Positions 26,475 through 39,429 of a stretch of 64,000 nt of DNA are shown piece after piece. The notes beneath the pieces were generated by a model. The model was not told where the DNA came from and searched no databases. It saw only the letters and a list, made by a program, of their open reading frames with translations. The stretch is taken from assembly GCA_021399435.1 (NCBI GenBank), contig JAJTUP010000014.1, positions 1,353,947 through 1,417,946 on the forward strand. The letters are read 5' to 3'. Positions within the stretch are counted from its first letter, which is position 1; each line of letters opens with the position of its first letter. This DNA is from Diaporthe sp. PMI_573. Its lineage: Eukaryota > Ascomycota > Sordariomycetes > Diaporthales > Diaporthaceae. A program made the translations under genes and the position numbers.

Positions 26475-27941
26475 ATGACGTCTCCAAACGGCGCAGGAAC
26501 TAGCAGCAATGACTGGACGCCGGACTCGTGGCGGTCAAAGCCCATCAAGCAGTGCCCCGAGTATCCAGACCCTAAGCCGCTGGAGAAGGCCACGGCGGAG
26601 CTGAACCGCATGCCGCCGCTGGTGACGCCGAACGAGATCCTCAAGCTCAAGGCGCACCTCGCGGACGTCGCCCGCGGGGAGGCGTTCCTCCTTCAGGGCG
26701 GCGACTGCGCGGAGCTGTTCGACTACTGCAACCAGTCCGCCATCGAGTCCAAGATCAAGCTGCTGCTGCAGATGAGCCTGGTGCTGATCTGGGGCGCCAA
26801 CAAGCGCGTGGTGCGCATCGGCCGCATGGCGGGCCAGTACGCGAAGCCGCGGTCGAACCCCACCGAGGTCGTCGGCGGGCGGCAGGTCCCCTGCTTCCGG
26901 GGCGACATCCTCAACGGCTTCGACCTGGACGAGCGCGAGCTGGACCCGGGCCGCCTGGTCAAGGCGTACCACCACTCCGCCGCGACGCTCAACTACGTGC
27001 GCGCCGCCCTCGCCGCGGGCATCGCAGACCTGCACCGGCCCCTGGACTGGGAGCTGGGCCACGTGCGCGAGCCCGAGCTCAAGGCAAAGTACAGCCGCGC
27101 CGTCAACTTCCTGACCAACATGATGAGCTTCATGGAGACGGTCGGCGCCTCCGGGTCGAGCTCGAACCTCGACACCGTCGACCTCTTCACCAGCCACGAG
27201 GGCCTGGTCCTCGAGTACGAGCAGCCGCTGACGAGGGCCTTCTCGTCCTCGGCCATCCACGGCACCCGCAAGGCTGCACCACCCGCGGCAAGCGGAGCGG
27301 GCGGTTCAAACGGCGAGCAGCAGCAACAGCCAGAGACCCAGTACTTCGACACGTCGGCGCACTTCCTCTGGATAGGCGACCGCACGAGACAGATCGAAGG
27401 CGGGCACGTCGAGTTCTTCAGGGGGATAGCGAACCCGATCGGCGTAAAGGTGGGGCCGTCGACTCCCACAGCAGACCTGCTAGAACTCCTGCGCACGCTG
27501 AACCCCTCGCGTGAGCCGGGCAAAGTAACACTAATCACGCGGTACGGCGCCTCCAAGGTGCGGTCGCTGCTCCCCTCGCACATCCGGGCGGTCGAGGACT
27601 CCGAGTACGCGCGGTGCGTGGTGTGGCAGTGCGACCCGATGCACGGCAACACAAGGTCGACAGCCAACGGCGTCAAGACGCGGCGCTTCGGCGACATCTT
27701 CAGCGAGCTGCAGGAGACGCTGCGCATCCACAAGGAGCAGGGGAGCTACCTGGGGGGTGTCCACCTCGAGCTCACGGGGGACGCCGTCACCGAGTGCATG
27801 GGCGGCAGCGTGGGCCTCGACGAGGACGACCTCGCTGCTAACTACACGAGCTTCTGCGACCCGAGGCTGAACGAGAAGCAGGCCCTGGAACTGGCATTCC
27901 TGATTGCGGATCACTACCGGAATGAGAGGCAGGTTGCTTGA
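26475..27941 (+). CDS. Class II DAHP synthase
   Basis: It condenses phosphoenolpyruvate with erythrose 4-phosphate to DAHP, the first shikimate-pathway step. The single exon encodes 488 residues. The ATG at 26475 follows a CA-rich leader and directly opens the family N-terminus ('WTPDSWRSKPIKQCPEYPD'). Landmarks of the plant-type class II enzyme are 'LLQGGDCAELFDYC', 'RIGRMAGQYAKPRS', 'SHEGLVLEYE', 'HFLWIGDRTRQ', 'NPIGVKVGPS', 'WQCDPMHGNT' and 'GGVHLELTGDAVTEC'. The metal-site Cys, His, Glu and Asp positions appear present. A low-complexity insert of about 25 residues (Ala/Gly/Gln-rich) sits just after 'SSAIHGTRK'. Codon use is strongly biased to G/C-ending codons, which creates long spurious antisense frames. 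The promoter suggests cross-pathway control. Confidence 0.96.
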   Translation: MTSPNGAGTSSNDWTPDSWRSKPIKQCPEYPDPKPLEKATAELNRMPPLVTPNEILKLKAHLADVARGEAFLLQGGDCAELFDYCNQSAIESKIKLLLQMSLVLIWGANKRVVRIGRMAGQYAKPRSNPTEVVGGRQVPCFRGDILNGFDLDERELDPGRLVKAYHHSAATLNYVRAALAAGIADLHRPLDWELGHVREPELKAKYSRAVNFLTNMMSFMETVGASGSSSNLDTVDLFTSHEGLVLEYEQPLTRAFSSSAIHGTRKAAPPAASGAGGSNGEQQQQPETQYFDTSAHFLWIGDRTRQIEGGHVEFFRGIANPIGVKVGPSTPTADLLELLRTLNPSREPGKVTLITRYGASKVRSLLPSHIRAVEDSEYARCVVWQCDPMHGNTRSTANGVKTRRFGDIFSELQETLRIHKEQGSYLGGVHLELTGDAVTECMGGSVGLDEDDLAANYTSFCDPRLNEKQALELAFLIADHYRNERQVA

Positions 27942-28326
27942 GTGGTATTTACCTGTCTCCTGCTGCTTGTTAAATTGGAGGGGTTCTACAACGAGCATGA
28001 CAGAAACTTGATACAGAGTGGACATGCATGGCGCTTGGGTTTGTTGGCATTTGGCATTGCGAAAAAGTTACGCTTGAAAAAGGAAGAAAAAGCTTGGGAA
28101 CGGCCAGGGCAGAATCTTTTTGTGAGAAGGAATCAAATCATCTATTGCATATCTCCTCGGCTGCGCATCAGTCACGCTAGCCCCAACGTTTCCCTGCCAT
28201 CACTTACAGACTCTATCCGCCTCCAAAGATCTTGAAAGCCACTTGGCATATATCTTGCACCCCTTACAAGCATCACAGCCTCCAGAACCGACGACCTTCT
28301 CCGTCACCAGGGCATTGCCCGCACCT
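27942..28326. other. Convergent intergenic region
   Basis: The 385 bp between two stop codons facing each other presumably hold both 3' UTRs. Nothing else is seen. Confidence 0.55.
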
Positions 28327-30424
<2,098 letters not shown>

Positions 30425-33400
30425 TTATTTTCTCCCACGCCTCTCCGCCTGGTACAACTCCTGCTTCATGTCCATAAACATATCCTCAAGCTTGTTTGTT
30501 TCATCTCTCGTCAAGTCGGCAGACCTCAAGACGCCCAGCCCGTCCTGGAGTAATAGTCGGAGGCGGTCAAACTTGCTGGCACCACCTTGTACGGGCACGG
30601 CAGGCTGCTGTTGGGGCGCCACTTCCTTCTGTGATGCCTGCTGCGCGTGCTCGGCTGGCTCCTCGAACTGTGCGACCAGTTCGGCTTCAAGCTGTGCAGA
30701 TGTAACCTTCTCTGGCAGGCCCACGGCCTCCTTTTCCACAGATGCCTCGTTCTCCTCCCTGGCAAGCTGAGACTGAAGAAGCTCTTCATCATCAGTGTGC
30801 TCCGAAATATCGCTCGTCTGCTTGCCAGACTCGGTCTGGGGCTGATCTAGCGACGTAAACAGCGCTGTTGGAAGCTCCTGAGAAGCCGATGGCTCGCTCA
30901 GTGAGCTCCTTGGGCCAAGCCCAGATGTAAGTGACACGTCATGCTCATATACCTCGGACGTGTGCATCTCAGCGTCGCGACCTGTGATATTAACGTCAGC
31001 AACTGGGGCTGCAAGCACTGCCATTCTGGATAGCGACTCAACATACCTTGTTCGGCAACAGCAGCGGGCTGGCTGTCGGGAACCTCGTCCTCCTTTTCAC
31101 TGAGGACGAGGTCCTGGCGACCCCGTTTCTTGTCGCCGCTGCTGTGCATTGATACTGATCGCTTGCGCTTCCTGATCCAAGTGCCGCTGCCAGGTGAAAC
31201 ATTCTCGAAGCCCTCCTGCAGGCTCGCCATCGCCAGCTGAGTGACAGGTGTCCGAGGTCGGCCCACCGAGGCCTGTGAGCTAGACGACTCCCGGGCATCT
31301 CGTGGCGTCTGGGAGTGCCTCGAGACCGATTCTCGCCGATTCTTCTTTGAACGACCGCGGCGCAGCTGCCTGGGTGCTACACCCTCAACCGTGATGCAAT
31401 CCAGATCCTCGGCTGCCTCCTCAGCGGTCTCTCCTGCAGCCTTCGCTGCTTCTTGGGCCTTTACCCCTTCTGCTTCAGAAAGCTCCGGCGATTCGGGCAG
31501 AATGTCGTCGTACGACGGAACGTCCTTCTTGGGCGAGCTCCTGATCTCAATCTCGAACCGTCCCGTTCCAACATTCCTCATGCCGTTCTCAAAAGAATCA
31601 CTGACACTGAATGACTGGCTGTTGCCTTTGCCACGGGGAGATCTGCGCAGGGCCATGTGTGATGAGTCTGGCCCGACCCTCTGGCTCGGCGTGGGTGGCA
31701 GAGGACTACTCGGGGCATCCACAAACTCGTCATTATCAGACTTCGGGGTCGCTTGTAATGTTTTAGATCGCAAGGCACGGCCGGAAGGGGTGACGGGTGA
31801 CTTGAGCGTAGGCTGCTCGGTTCGTACTCCAGCTGGCAGCTCGGCCTCGGCTTCCTGATGAAAATAGGTCGTCTCTTCAATCACTTCAGGGTCTATGGAG
31901 AGCTGTGACAAAGTCACATCTTTTTGCTCAAACGTGCGCTCCGTGACGTTGCCCTCATCGTTCAGCTGCAGCTCCTCATTGACATCGTCTAATTCCATTG
32001 GCTGCGATGTCGAATTCGTCACTTGTGCAAGGTTTGGAGAACCGGTCAACGGAGACGAGGAAAAGCGCCACTCATCCAGAGAGTTGGTGTTGTTGGCTTG
32101 GGTCTTCAGCTCCGCCATCAGGCGGTAGCCTCTCGGCTCTGGAGGCGACGATGGCGGGTCCATGGACAGTTCCTGGTCCTGCACTGGCAACATCATCGGT
32201 CGGCCTCGTCGGGGCGTTGGAGTCGAGGTCAGGTAATCTTCAAATGCACCCTCATGCTCTGGCGTGGACGCTCGACCTGACGCAAGCACACCCAACTCAG
32301 TGGGCAGCTCATGTTGGCTCGCCCCGGCCCTGGCTTTTCTCGTCGCTGTACTTGGACTGGATCGCATTTCCGGGAACAAAGCAGCAGTGTGCCGCTGTCG
32401 CTCTCGCGTTTCTTTCTGGCGTTCCGTGAGCAACTGTGACTCATGTTCCACTGGTGCTGGTGAAGAATGAATCGCCGCAAACTGCACTTGTGAGTCCTCA
32501 TGGCGAAGCTTAGGCTTTGGTGTGCGTCCCTTCGACTTGATCCTAGTCAGAGGGCTGCTCTGCGCCACCTGGATTACTTTTGATAGATTTGAGGAGGCTG
32601 ACTTGCGTGAGGTAGAGGGACGAGATCGCGAGGCTGGTTCGATTCTGGCGGGTGTGACGATTGTAGTGTTTGCATCTTCTTGAGATTCCACGAAGTTGAG
32701 GTGTCGATCTGACCCGTCGTTCAATACTTCCAGCCCAGGGCGGGCGACATCCACGGAAGCGCCAAGGGCAACAAGTGCTTCCTTCAATGCTTCTGGATAT
32801 GGTATGTACTCCGCATTGCTGTAGACATGATTCCACATCTCTGCTGTAATTTTGACGACACCAAGGTGAGTGCTCTGGAACGCAGAGCACAACAATAGCT
32901 CAATATTCTCAAGCTCGAGCTTCTCAGCAGGTATGTCTTTGAGGGCACTACATATTTGCTCCCACAAGGATTGAGTCTGAGAAGAGTTAGCAACAACATT
33001 CAAGGCCGTCCGAGGTAGTTCGTGGGAAAATACGGACCGCTTCCACCACACTAGGGAAATCGGCTCTAGTGATACGGCGGTCCTTGTCCTCGAGCCAACA
33101 TGCGAGGCCGCCTTGTGCGGCGACCAGGGTCCGAAGAAGGAGCTGACGGTTCCCACGGTCAAAGAAGGCCTTCATCTCATCCAGTAGCTGCTCAATAGGT
33201 CCAGAGGCGTGTGATTCAGCGTTAGTATACAACTTCTTAGCCAGGTCGACAAAAAGCTTGTACATGTTGTCCAGGGGATCGAATGAGGGACGGTTACCCG
33301 TATTCGAGGTGCCCCACAAACGCCGTCGTGCGGCATCGGCCGCTTGCTTGTCGCGCGGCTGTGTAGATGCTGCAACAAGCTCGATGGTGGCTCCGATACA

Positions 33401-36040
33401 ATTTGTTAGGGCTACATCGGCATTCTCGTCGGAAAGCCTCGCCCTTGCGGCGGCAGCCAATGGCTCGATGAGCGCAATGGCAACACCGGCATCTCCAGTC
33501 TCTTGCCTGACACGACGGAGGATTGCTTGGAAGAGGTGAAGCCAGTGCTGCCAAGGCAGGCATGGCACTGATCTTAAGCCGCGCTCGAGAACTTTGGCGA
33601 GATCACGAAATTCTGCTCCGAGGCTGCTGCCACTTCCTGATGTTGCGCTCTGATGGCTGTGCTGGCTGCTATCGAGCGATGTCGAGATCTTTGCGGCTGC
33701 CATCACCCACGGCCCCGATGGGCAAGGGGCATCGACTGGCAATAGACGCAGAAGTTCCTGGCTGAGGTCCGCCTGCGCCTTTTGGCTCTTTCCGTCGAAG
33801 AAGGGAACGAACACGGAAGAAAAGAACGCGATGAATGTGTCATCGTCAGGGATGCCGGGCGGTAATTTGGATAGAAAGCAGAAGAGATGGTGCAGAGGTA
33901 TTCGCCTGGATCCCTGCTTCTTCCCAGAGCGGCTTGGTTGCACACCAGGCACAACGAATTGGCCGTCCTTGGTCTGCAGGAATTGTTTCTCTGCGAACGG
34001 GTTGGGAAGAAGGCCGAGACCTTTGACGAGTGTCAAAAGAAGGTCGAGCGTGCCATCTAAAAATTGAGAAGGCGTGCAAGATGTGCCATCAGCCTGGGTA
34101 ACCGGCCCCCTCATCCACACCTTGTGCAAAAAGGTGAAAGTACTGGCAACGAACTTGGCCGTGTCGTCATGCAGCTTCACATCCTTGGTTGAGGCGGAGG
34201 CGACGGAATGAACAAGCGCCTTCCACAGTCTTTGGAATTGGCTGTCAGGCTGTGATAGCTCTGCAAATCCCATCTCGAGGATCGGGGTGACGAGTGCAAA
34301 GACGCGTTCTGAGTTGGCCCTGACCCATTTCGACTCGATGGCTGGCAACTCCTCGGCCTTGATTGGACTCTGTGCCGTGATCCGATCTTCCCTCCATACA
34401 CGGCGTGTTTGACAGTCGAGCAAACCAGTCAGTATAGCAGCTGCTTGGCCAATGGCTGCAGCATCTTCCTGGCTCTGTTCGATCAGCCCATGCATCAGGG
34501 GTGCGACGGCGGATTTCCACGTGTCGTCCAACAACCTCAGATTCATATCTGGCTTGAAGGCATAGTAGAACAAGTTGCAGATACTCGAAAGAACTGAGTC
34601 ACGAAGCCCTTTCCGCTTCAGCAGGCTAAGGAGTGGGTCTTTGATGAGGTTGTAAGCCAGGCGACCGTCCACATGGAGACGGTATGTGAGCCGATTCCAA
34701 GCAAGGATTGCCTCTCTCTTGACCTGGGGATTGGAGTTGTTGAAACACAGCTGGATGATCTTTGACCAGGGAGTGAAGTAGTCCCATTGATTGGGTCTTG
34801 GGATGAATAGTGTCACCACACTCCATATCCGCGGCACCGACGTGGATTGCTGTGGGTTCTGGAGCATCACGCGAAGTCTTTCGCTGAACTCCTCCACGTA
34901 CTTCTTGTCCTGGAGCGACAAGTTCAGAAGCTCCAAGACCCGGCCAACAAATCTCCTGTCCTTATTCAAGGTGAAGGCGGCAGAAAACCCCAGTTTTATT
35001 GCGGCCAAGCGTATTTCAGAAATACTGCTGAGCATGTCCGTAAACAAGTCTTGAAGCCAGTCCGGGTGAGCCGTCATTTGCTGCGGGCACTGTTTCACCA
35101 GTTTCTCGTAGACGACGATGCGGCTTTGCACGATGCTCTTCCCAGTCAGATGATTCTCGATGTTGTGGATAGCGGACACAAGACGACCGACGCGGTCAAT
35201 AGTCATGACCTCGGCTGGGAAGTTTTGCAGGAACAAAGCCTGCATAAGATGCTTGACGACCTCTTTAGCGGCTTGCTCATCTTCAAATGTCCGGATGGAA
35301 TGGTCCACCACGAAAACCCCAAAGTCGTTAGGGATACTGGAGGCGATGCCGGTGAAATGAAGGAATGTATGAAGAAGTTTGAGTGCAGAGGTAACCAGGT
35401 GAATATCGATCGATCCGTTTGGTGCCCTGGCGGTGAGATCTCGCTGGATGAACTGCATGAAGACTGTCATCTTGTTCTGCAGAGCAACGCGATCAGGTAG
35501 ATTGCTCGACGTCTTGAGGGCGCGGAAGAGCATGGTATAGGCATCGACCTTGCACTCCCTGTCGGCGCCTGCGAGCTGTTGGAGAGTGGATTCCAACATG
35601 TCGGCGACATTGGCCTGGTCGGACTTGTCGTCGCCTAAGTAGACGCCATTTGCAGGGCCGAGCCTGTTTGGTGTGGGACAGGGCTTCAGTATGCCCTTGA
35701 CGGGTCTCGAAGTACTCGAGGGCAGGGAGACAGGGCTCGGGTTTTGCCTCGAGGCAGAGCTCCTGGCTTTGTAGGTCGGAGGTTCTTGGTATTGGGCCTG
35801 AGAGGAGAAGCCGACCCGTTTCCTCCTTGTGGTCGAGCGGCTGGACGAGGATGTCGGAGAGGAGATGCCTGGAGGAGTCTGCAAGCTCCGGAGAGGGACG
35901 GCGAGCTGCTGCGGCGCAGTGAGCAGCTTTGGCAGGGAGTCGAGTTCACGGCTGTGTGTTTCTCGTGGAGGGGTTGGCGGTCGTGTTGGCAAGGATCCGA
36001 AGAGACTCGAGGGCAGTTGTTCGTCGTCTATCGAACCCAT
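30425..36040 (-). CDS. RIF1: Rif1, replication timing and telomere factor
   Basis: Rif1 recruits protein phosphatase 1 to control origin firing, and also affects telomere length and break repair. Three exons (36040-33038, 32976-31047, 30981-30425) encode 1,829 residues. The N-terminal ~130 residues are disordered and carry PP1-docking motifs: 'RVGF' (75-78, RVxF type) and 'GILK' (116-119, SILK type). A long alpha-helical HEAT-like array follows (about 140-1000), with the hallmark 'NPQVKREAILAWNRL'. The C-terminal ~900 residues are acidic, Ser/Pro-rich and low in order. The last exon ends with a predicted helical segment ('DETNKLEDMFMDMKQELYQ'). The first intron uses donor GTCCGT; the frame and the TTGCTAAC branch point support it. 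The gene is divergent from the Ung1 gene. Confidence 0.9.
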
Positions 36041-37430
36041 TGCTGCAGCCCAGTTCGCCGTCCTAGTCCACGGGTGGAGGTGGAGGGAACAGCACTCAGC
36101 ACCTGTGCTCCTTCACCAAGGCCGAGGAGTTTGTACCAGGGATATTGTCTCCGTCGGCTCAAGAAACAAAAACCATATCCAGTGACGGGCACGACGCTGG
36201 CCGCCCTCGAATTGCGGGTATCGATCTGCGGTTTGGCGGCGCAGGGCTCCCCAAAACGCGTCCAAGGCAGGATGCTGAGCCGAGCGCGTCTCCTGCAGCT
36301 CGCTGAGTCGTGACGGGGTCGGGGTGGAGGTGTAAGGGTTGGGGGACTCGACGGGACCGAGGTTTCGTATGTGAAAAGCTGCGATTGAACTGAAGCTGCG
36401 AAACACCCAGATGCGAAATGAAATCCAAAGACCATACGGCAAATGGGCAAAGGTCAAGACAGAAAGAAGTCAAGCTTGTTCCATACTCAAGCCACCGTGA
36501 GCAGTCGAGCAGCCTTTGGCCAATGGACTGGGTGACCAAGCGGAAAGCCTCAAAGCATGAGGAGGGTATGAAAGCTTGGGGGGAAAAGTGGGGAGCTTTG
36601 CCCATTAAACGCGAACTGCAGCTAAGTCGCGTGAGGTTGCAGCCAGTCCAACACGCCCTGAGGCTCAGACCCGTGTCCACGCGATTTTTGTGACGGGTCG
36701 CAATCTCAGGCGCCCAGACGTGATGAGGAGGAAACCCGGTGGCTGGTGTTTGAGCGCTCAGACTGCCGTGCAGGGATCAGAGGTCTCTGCTGAGATACAG
36801 GAGGAGCACGGGGCTCCCCCTGCCAGGCAGGTGGGAGGCCCAACGCGCCCGATGCCTAGCGGCAACAGCCAAAATCCAATGACGGCAGTCCCATTCTGTG
36901 CATCTTAAAGCTGAGGCAGGAAACATCCAACGTCCCCCTTCCTCCCTCTCCTGGATCCTGTCTCCCGTGCCCTCTCGCGCGTGTGCAAGCCTCGTCCTTG
37001 CTGGTCTTGTATTCTCCGATATGTCATGATCTCGATCCTGTTCTGACGTTGCTTTTCTACTTTGGTTTTCTGTTTAAAATCCCTGGTCAATTGGGCCTCT
37101 TTTCTTTCCTCCTCTCTCCTCACTCTCCCCTCCACCTGGACTACTTCCTTGCCAGCCAGCCCACTTGTTGTGCATATCCTCGTCAAGATTCTTCGTCTCA
37201 CTTCCCTCACGATACCCCCAACAACTCGTTTCGACTTTGTTTTCCTTACCTCCTCTCATCTGTCCAGATCTCATCCTCGTCTCCATCCCCACCCTCATCC
37301 TCTCGCACAACCCCACCGTCGTCAACTCGCATCCAGGCTCTCACCACCACTCTCATTCTCAATTTCAACCTGGTGTCCTCCTTGTCGCACTCGAATACCA
37401 CCTTCAATCCACCACTTCAACCGACCTGCC
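36041..37430. other. Divergent promoter, RIF1 / UNG1
   Basis: The 1.39-kb region contains seven ACGCG cores on either strand (near 36256, 36285, 36609, 36628, 36679, 36843 and 36977), including one full ACGCGT. These are the core of the MBF/MCB element used for G1/S genes in yeasts. The 300 bp before UNG1 are strongly pyrimidine-rich. No gene is supported. Confidence 0.5.
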
Positions 37431-38702
37431 ATGTCGTCGGTCAAGCGGAAGGCCACCGGCCAGGCTGCTGGCTCCGACCCAAAGAAGGCAAAGCAGAATG
37501 CCAGCATCACCTCCTTCTTTGGAGCCCCCAAGGCCGTGTCCTCTCCTGGCGCCGGTGCCAAGCCGTCGCTCAATGGTGGCTCTGCTTCATCTGCTGCAGT
37601 AACACCTGAGCCAGTTGCCAAGTTTGACAAGGCAAAGTGGGTTGCGACCCTGACTGAGGAGCAGAAACAGCTACTGCAGCTTGAGATCGATACCCTGCAC
37701 CCTAGCTGGTTGGCCCACTTAAAGGGTGAGATCGTGACCAAGGAGTTCTTGGATCTCAAACGATTCCTCGACAGAGAGGCCGCTGCTGGAAAGAAGATCT
37801 TTCCCCCGAGAGAGGATATCTACTCCTGGTACGACTCAATTCCTCGCACTGCCTCTACTGGCACCACCACTAACATCCTCTCAAGGTCTCGTCACACCCC
37901 CTTCAGCAACGTCAAGGTCGTGGTCGTCGGCCAAGACCCCTACCACAACGTGGGTCAGGCCCATGGCCTGGCCTTCTCCGTCAGACCGCCCACCCCTGCG
38001 CCACCTTCTCTCAAGAACATGTACACTTGTCTCAAGAACGACTATCCTTCTTTTGTGCCACCCCCAAACCGTGGTGGTCTCCTCACCACCTGGGCTGAGC
38101 GTGGTGTTCTTCTACTGAACACCTGCCTGACCGTGCGTGCTCACGAGGCAAACAGCCACGCAAACCGTGGCTGGGAGCGTTTCACGCAGAAAGTGATTGA
38201 TCTTGTCGCGGCGCGGCGGATGTCCGGTGTGGTATTCATGGCCTGGGGCACTCCAGCTGGCAAGCGCGTGCAGAAGGTCGACAGAAAGAGGCACCTTGTT
38301 CTGACCTCAGTGCATCCAAGCCCGCTGAGTGCAGCGAGGGGGTTCTTCACCTGTGGCCATTTCAAGAAGGCGAACGAGTGGCTGTTGACGAGATATGGAG
38401 AGGACGGCGAGATCGACTGGAGTCTGGGCAAGCACGATACACCGACGACGACGGCGGGATTGGCCGCCCTGGCTGCTAAGCAGGCAGACTTCGACGACGA
38501 TGTGGATGAGGATTGGGAGGCCGAGGCCGAAGCGGCAGCTGCCATCATCGACGCTGAAAGCAAGGCCAACGCGATGGGCCCACCACCGACCCCGTCGCCC
38601 AAAAAGCAGGGCGAGGTTGGACTTGAGACTCCGGAGGCGGACGAGAAGACAAGGAAGGGTAGGCTGGGCAAGGAAAACGAGAATATCGACATTCCGGCCT
38701 GA
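37431..38702 (+). CDS. UNG1: Uracil-DNA glycosylase
   Basis: It excises uracil from DNA to start base-excision repair. Two exons (37431-37828 and 37886-38702) encode 404 residues. The 57-nt intron is recognised because removing it restores the family sequence 'IYSWSRHTPFSNVKVVVVGQDPYHN'. The catalytic water-activating Asp150 is in 'GQDPYHN', the uracil-pocket segment is 'GLAFSVRPP', and the minor-groove loop is 'HPSPLSAARGFF'. The N-terminus has a nuclear signal ('KRK', 'KKAK') and a PCNA-box-like 'NASITSFF' (23-30) in which Asn replaces the usual Gln. The C-terminus extends about 90 acidic residues beyond the core, longer than usual. The ATG at 37431 is chosen over upstream in-frame sequence that is merely pyrimidine-rich leader. 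Confidence 0.95.
   Translation: MSSVKRKATGQAAGSDPKKAKQNASITSFFGAPKAVSSPGAGAKPSLNGGSASSAAVTPEPVAKFDKAKWVATLTEEQKQLLQLEIDTLHPSWLAHLKGEIVTKEFLDLKRFLDREAAAGKKIFPPREDIYSWYDSIPRTASTGTTTNILSRSRHTPFSNVKVVVVGQDPYHNVGQAHGLAFSVRPPTPAPPSLKNMYTCLKNDYPSFVPPPNRGGLLTTWAERGVLLLNTCLTVRAHEANSHANRGWERFTQKVIDLVAARRMSGVVFMAWGTPAGKRVQKVDRKRHLVLTSVHPSPLSAARGFFTCGHFKKANEWLLTRYGEDGEIDWSLGKHDTPTTTAGLAALAAKQADFDDDVDEDWEAEAEAAAAIIDAESKANAMGPPPTPSPKKQGEVGLETPEADEKTRKGRLGKENENIDIPA
37829..37885 (+). other. UNG1: Frame-preserving UNG1 intron
   Basis: The GTACGA...CTAACATCCTCTCAAG intron is exactly 57 nt and contains no stop in frame. Retention would insert 19 residues immediately before the catalytic 'GQDPYHN' strand without truncating the protein. 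Confidence 0.8.
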
Positions 38703-39429
38703 CTAGCGGCGAGGCTGTTCTACAAACTCCGTTACTAGACCCACCCGATCGGCTTCCTCAAACCACGATCAGGGTCTCGTAGGACAGCCTCACCCGACGC
38801 GACATGCACCCAGCATCACATCTACCTCACAACCACATCACAACATTTTATTTTTGTACGGCGTTTGAGGATTGGGCCGTCCACGCCGTCAACGGGACGG
38901 GAATTTTGCATTCGGATAATTGATGATTCGCATGGTGGTTTGGATGAACTGTAAATTGAACCCCTACATCCGGGGAAACATCATGCTGGAAAGATATGAT
39001 GCATACGTGGGGTAGCAAGACCCTGACGACTTATGTAACTGTATGAATACACTGTCTTGCCTGGACTGGCGCATTATCATCCTGCCATCCCTACAATTTT
39101 CCTTCCTGTGCCACGAAATCTGGCCTTGCGAGGGGCACGGACAGTGAGTTACCTGGTCCGTCTGCTCAGGTGCTACGAGTCACACCAACTTCCGACGTTC
39201 ATCATGAGCATCTCGAAATGTTTCCCTTTCTCTAGTCACTACTAGTCCCTCAGCATATAGAGCTTTGAGGTCCTTGCTGCGAGTCTTTGGTCTCGATAAA
39301 AGCCACGCAGTTGTGTCCGAAGGCCTGTAAGTTTCCTCCCACTGGAGTATTGTTTACATTCAGAAGGCAACAGCACATAATTCATCCCGGCGCATTCATC
39401 CCGTATTCCCCTTGAGCAAGCGCACGAAA
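38703..39429. other. Intergenic: no gene seen
   Basis: About 730 bp with the UNG1 3' end and the promoter of the next gene. Nothing recognisable. Confidence 0.5.

Noticed and set aside
26535..27733. Long antisense reading frames (over 240 codons) opposite DAHP synthase
   Set aside because: They mirror the G/C-ending codon bias of a well-conserved sense gene, have Arg/Val-rich shadow composition and no family motif.
37062..37430. N-terminal extension of the uracil-DNA glycosylase frame
   Set aside because: The sequence is pyrimidine-rich leader giving Ser/Pro/Leu runs; the family-like N-terminus with nuclear signal starts at 37431.
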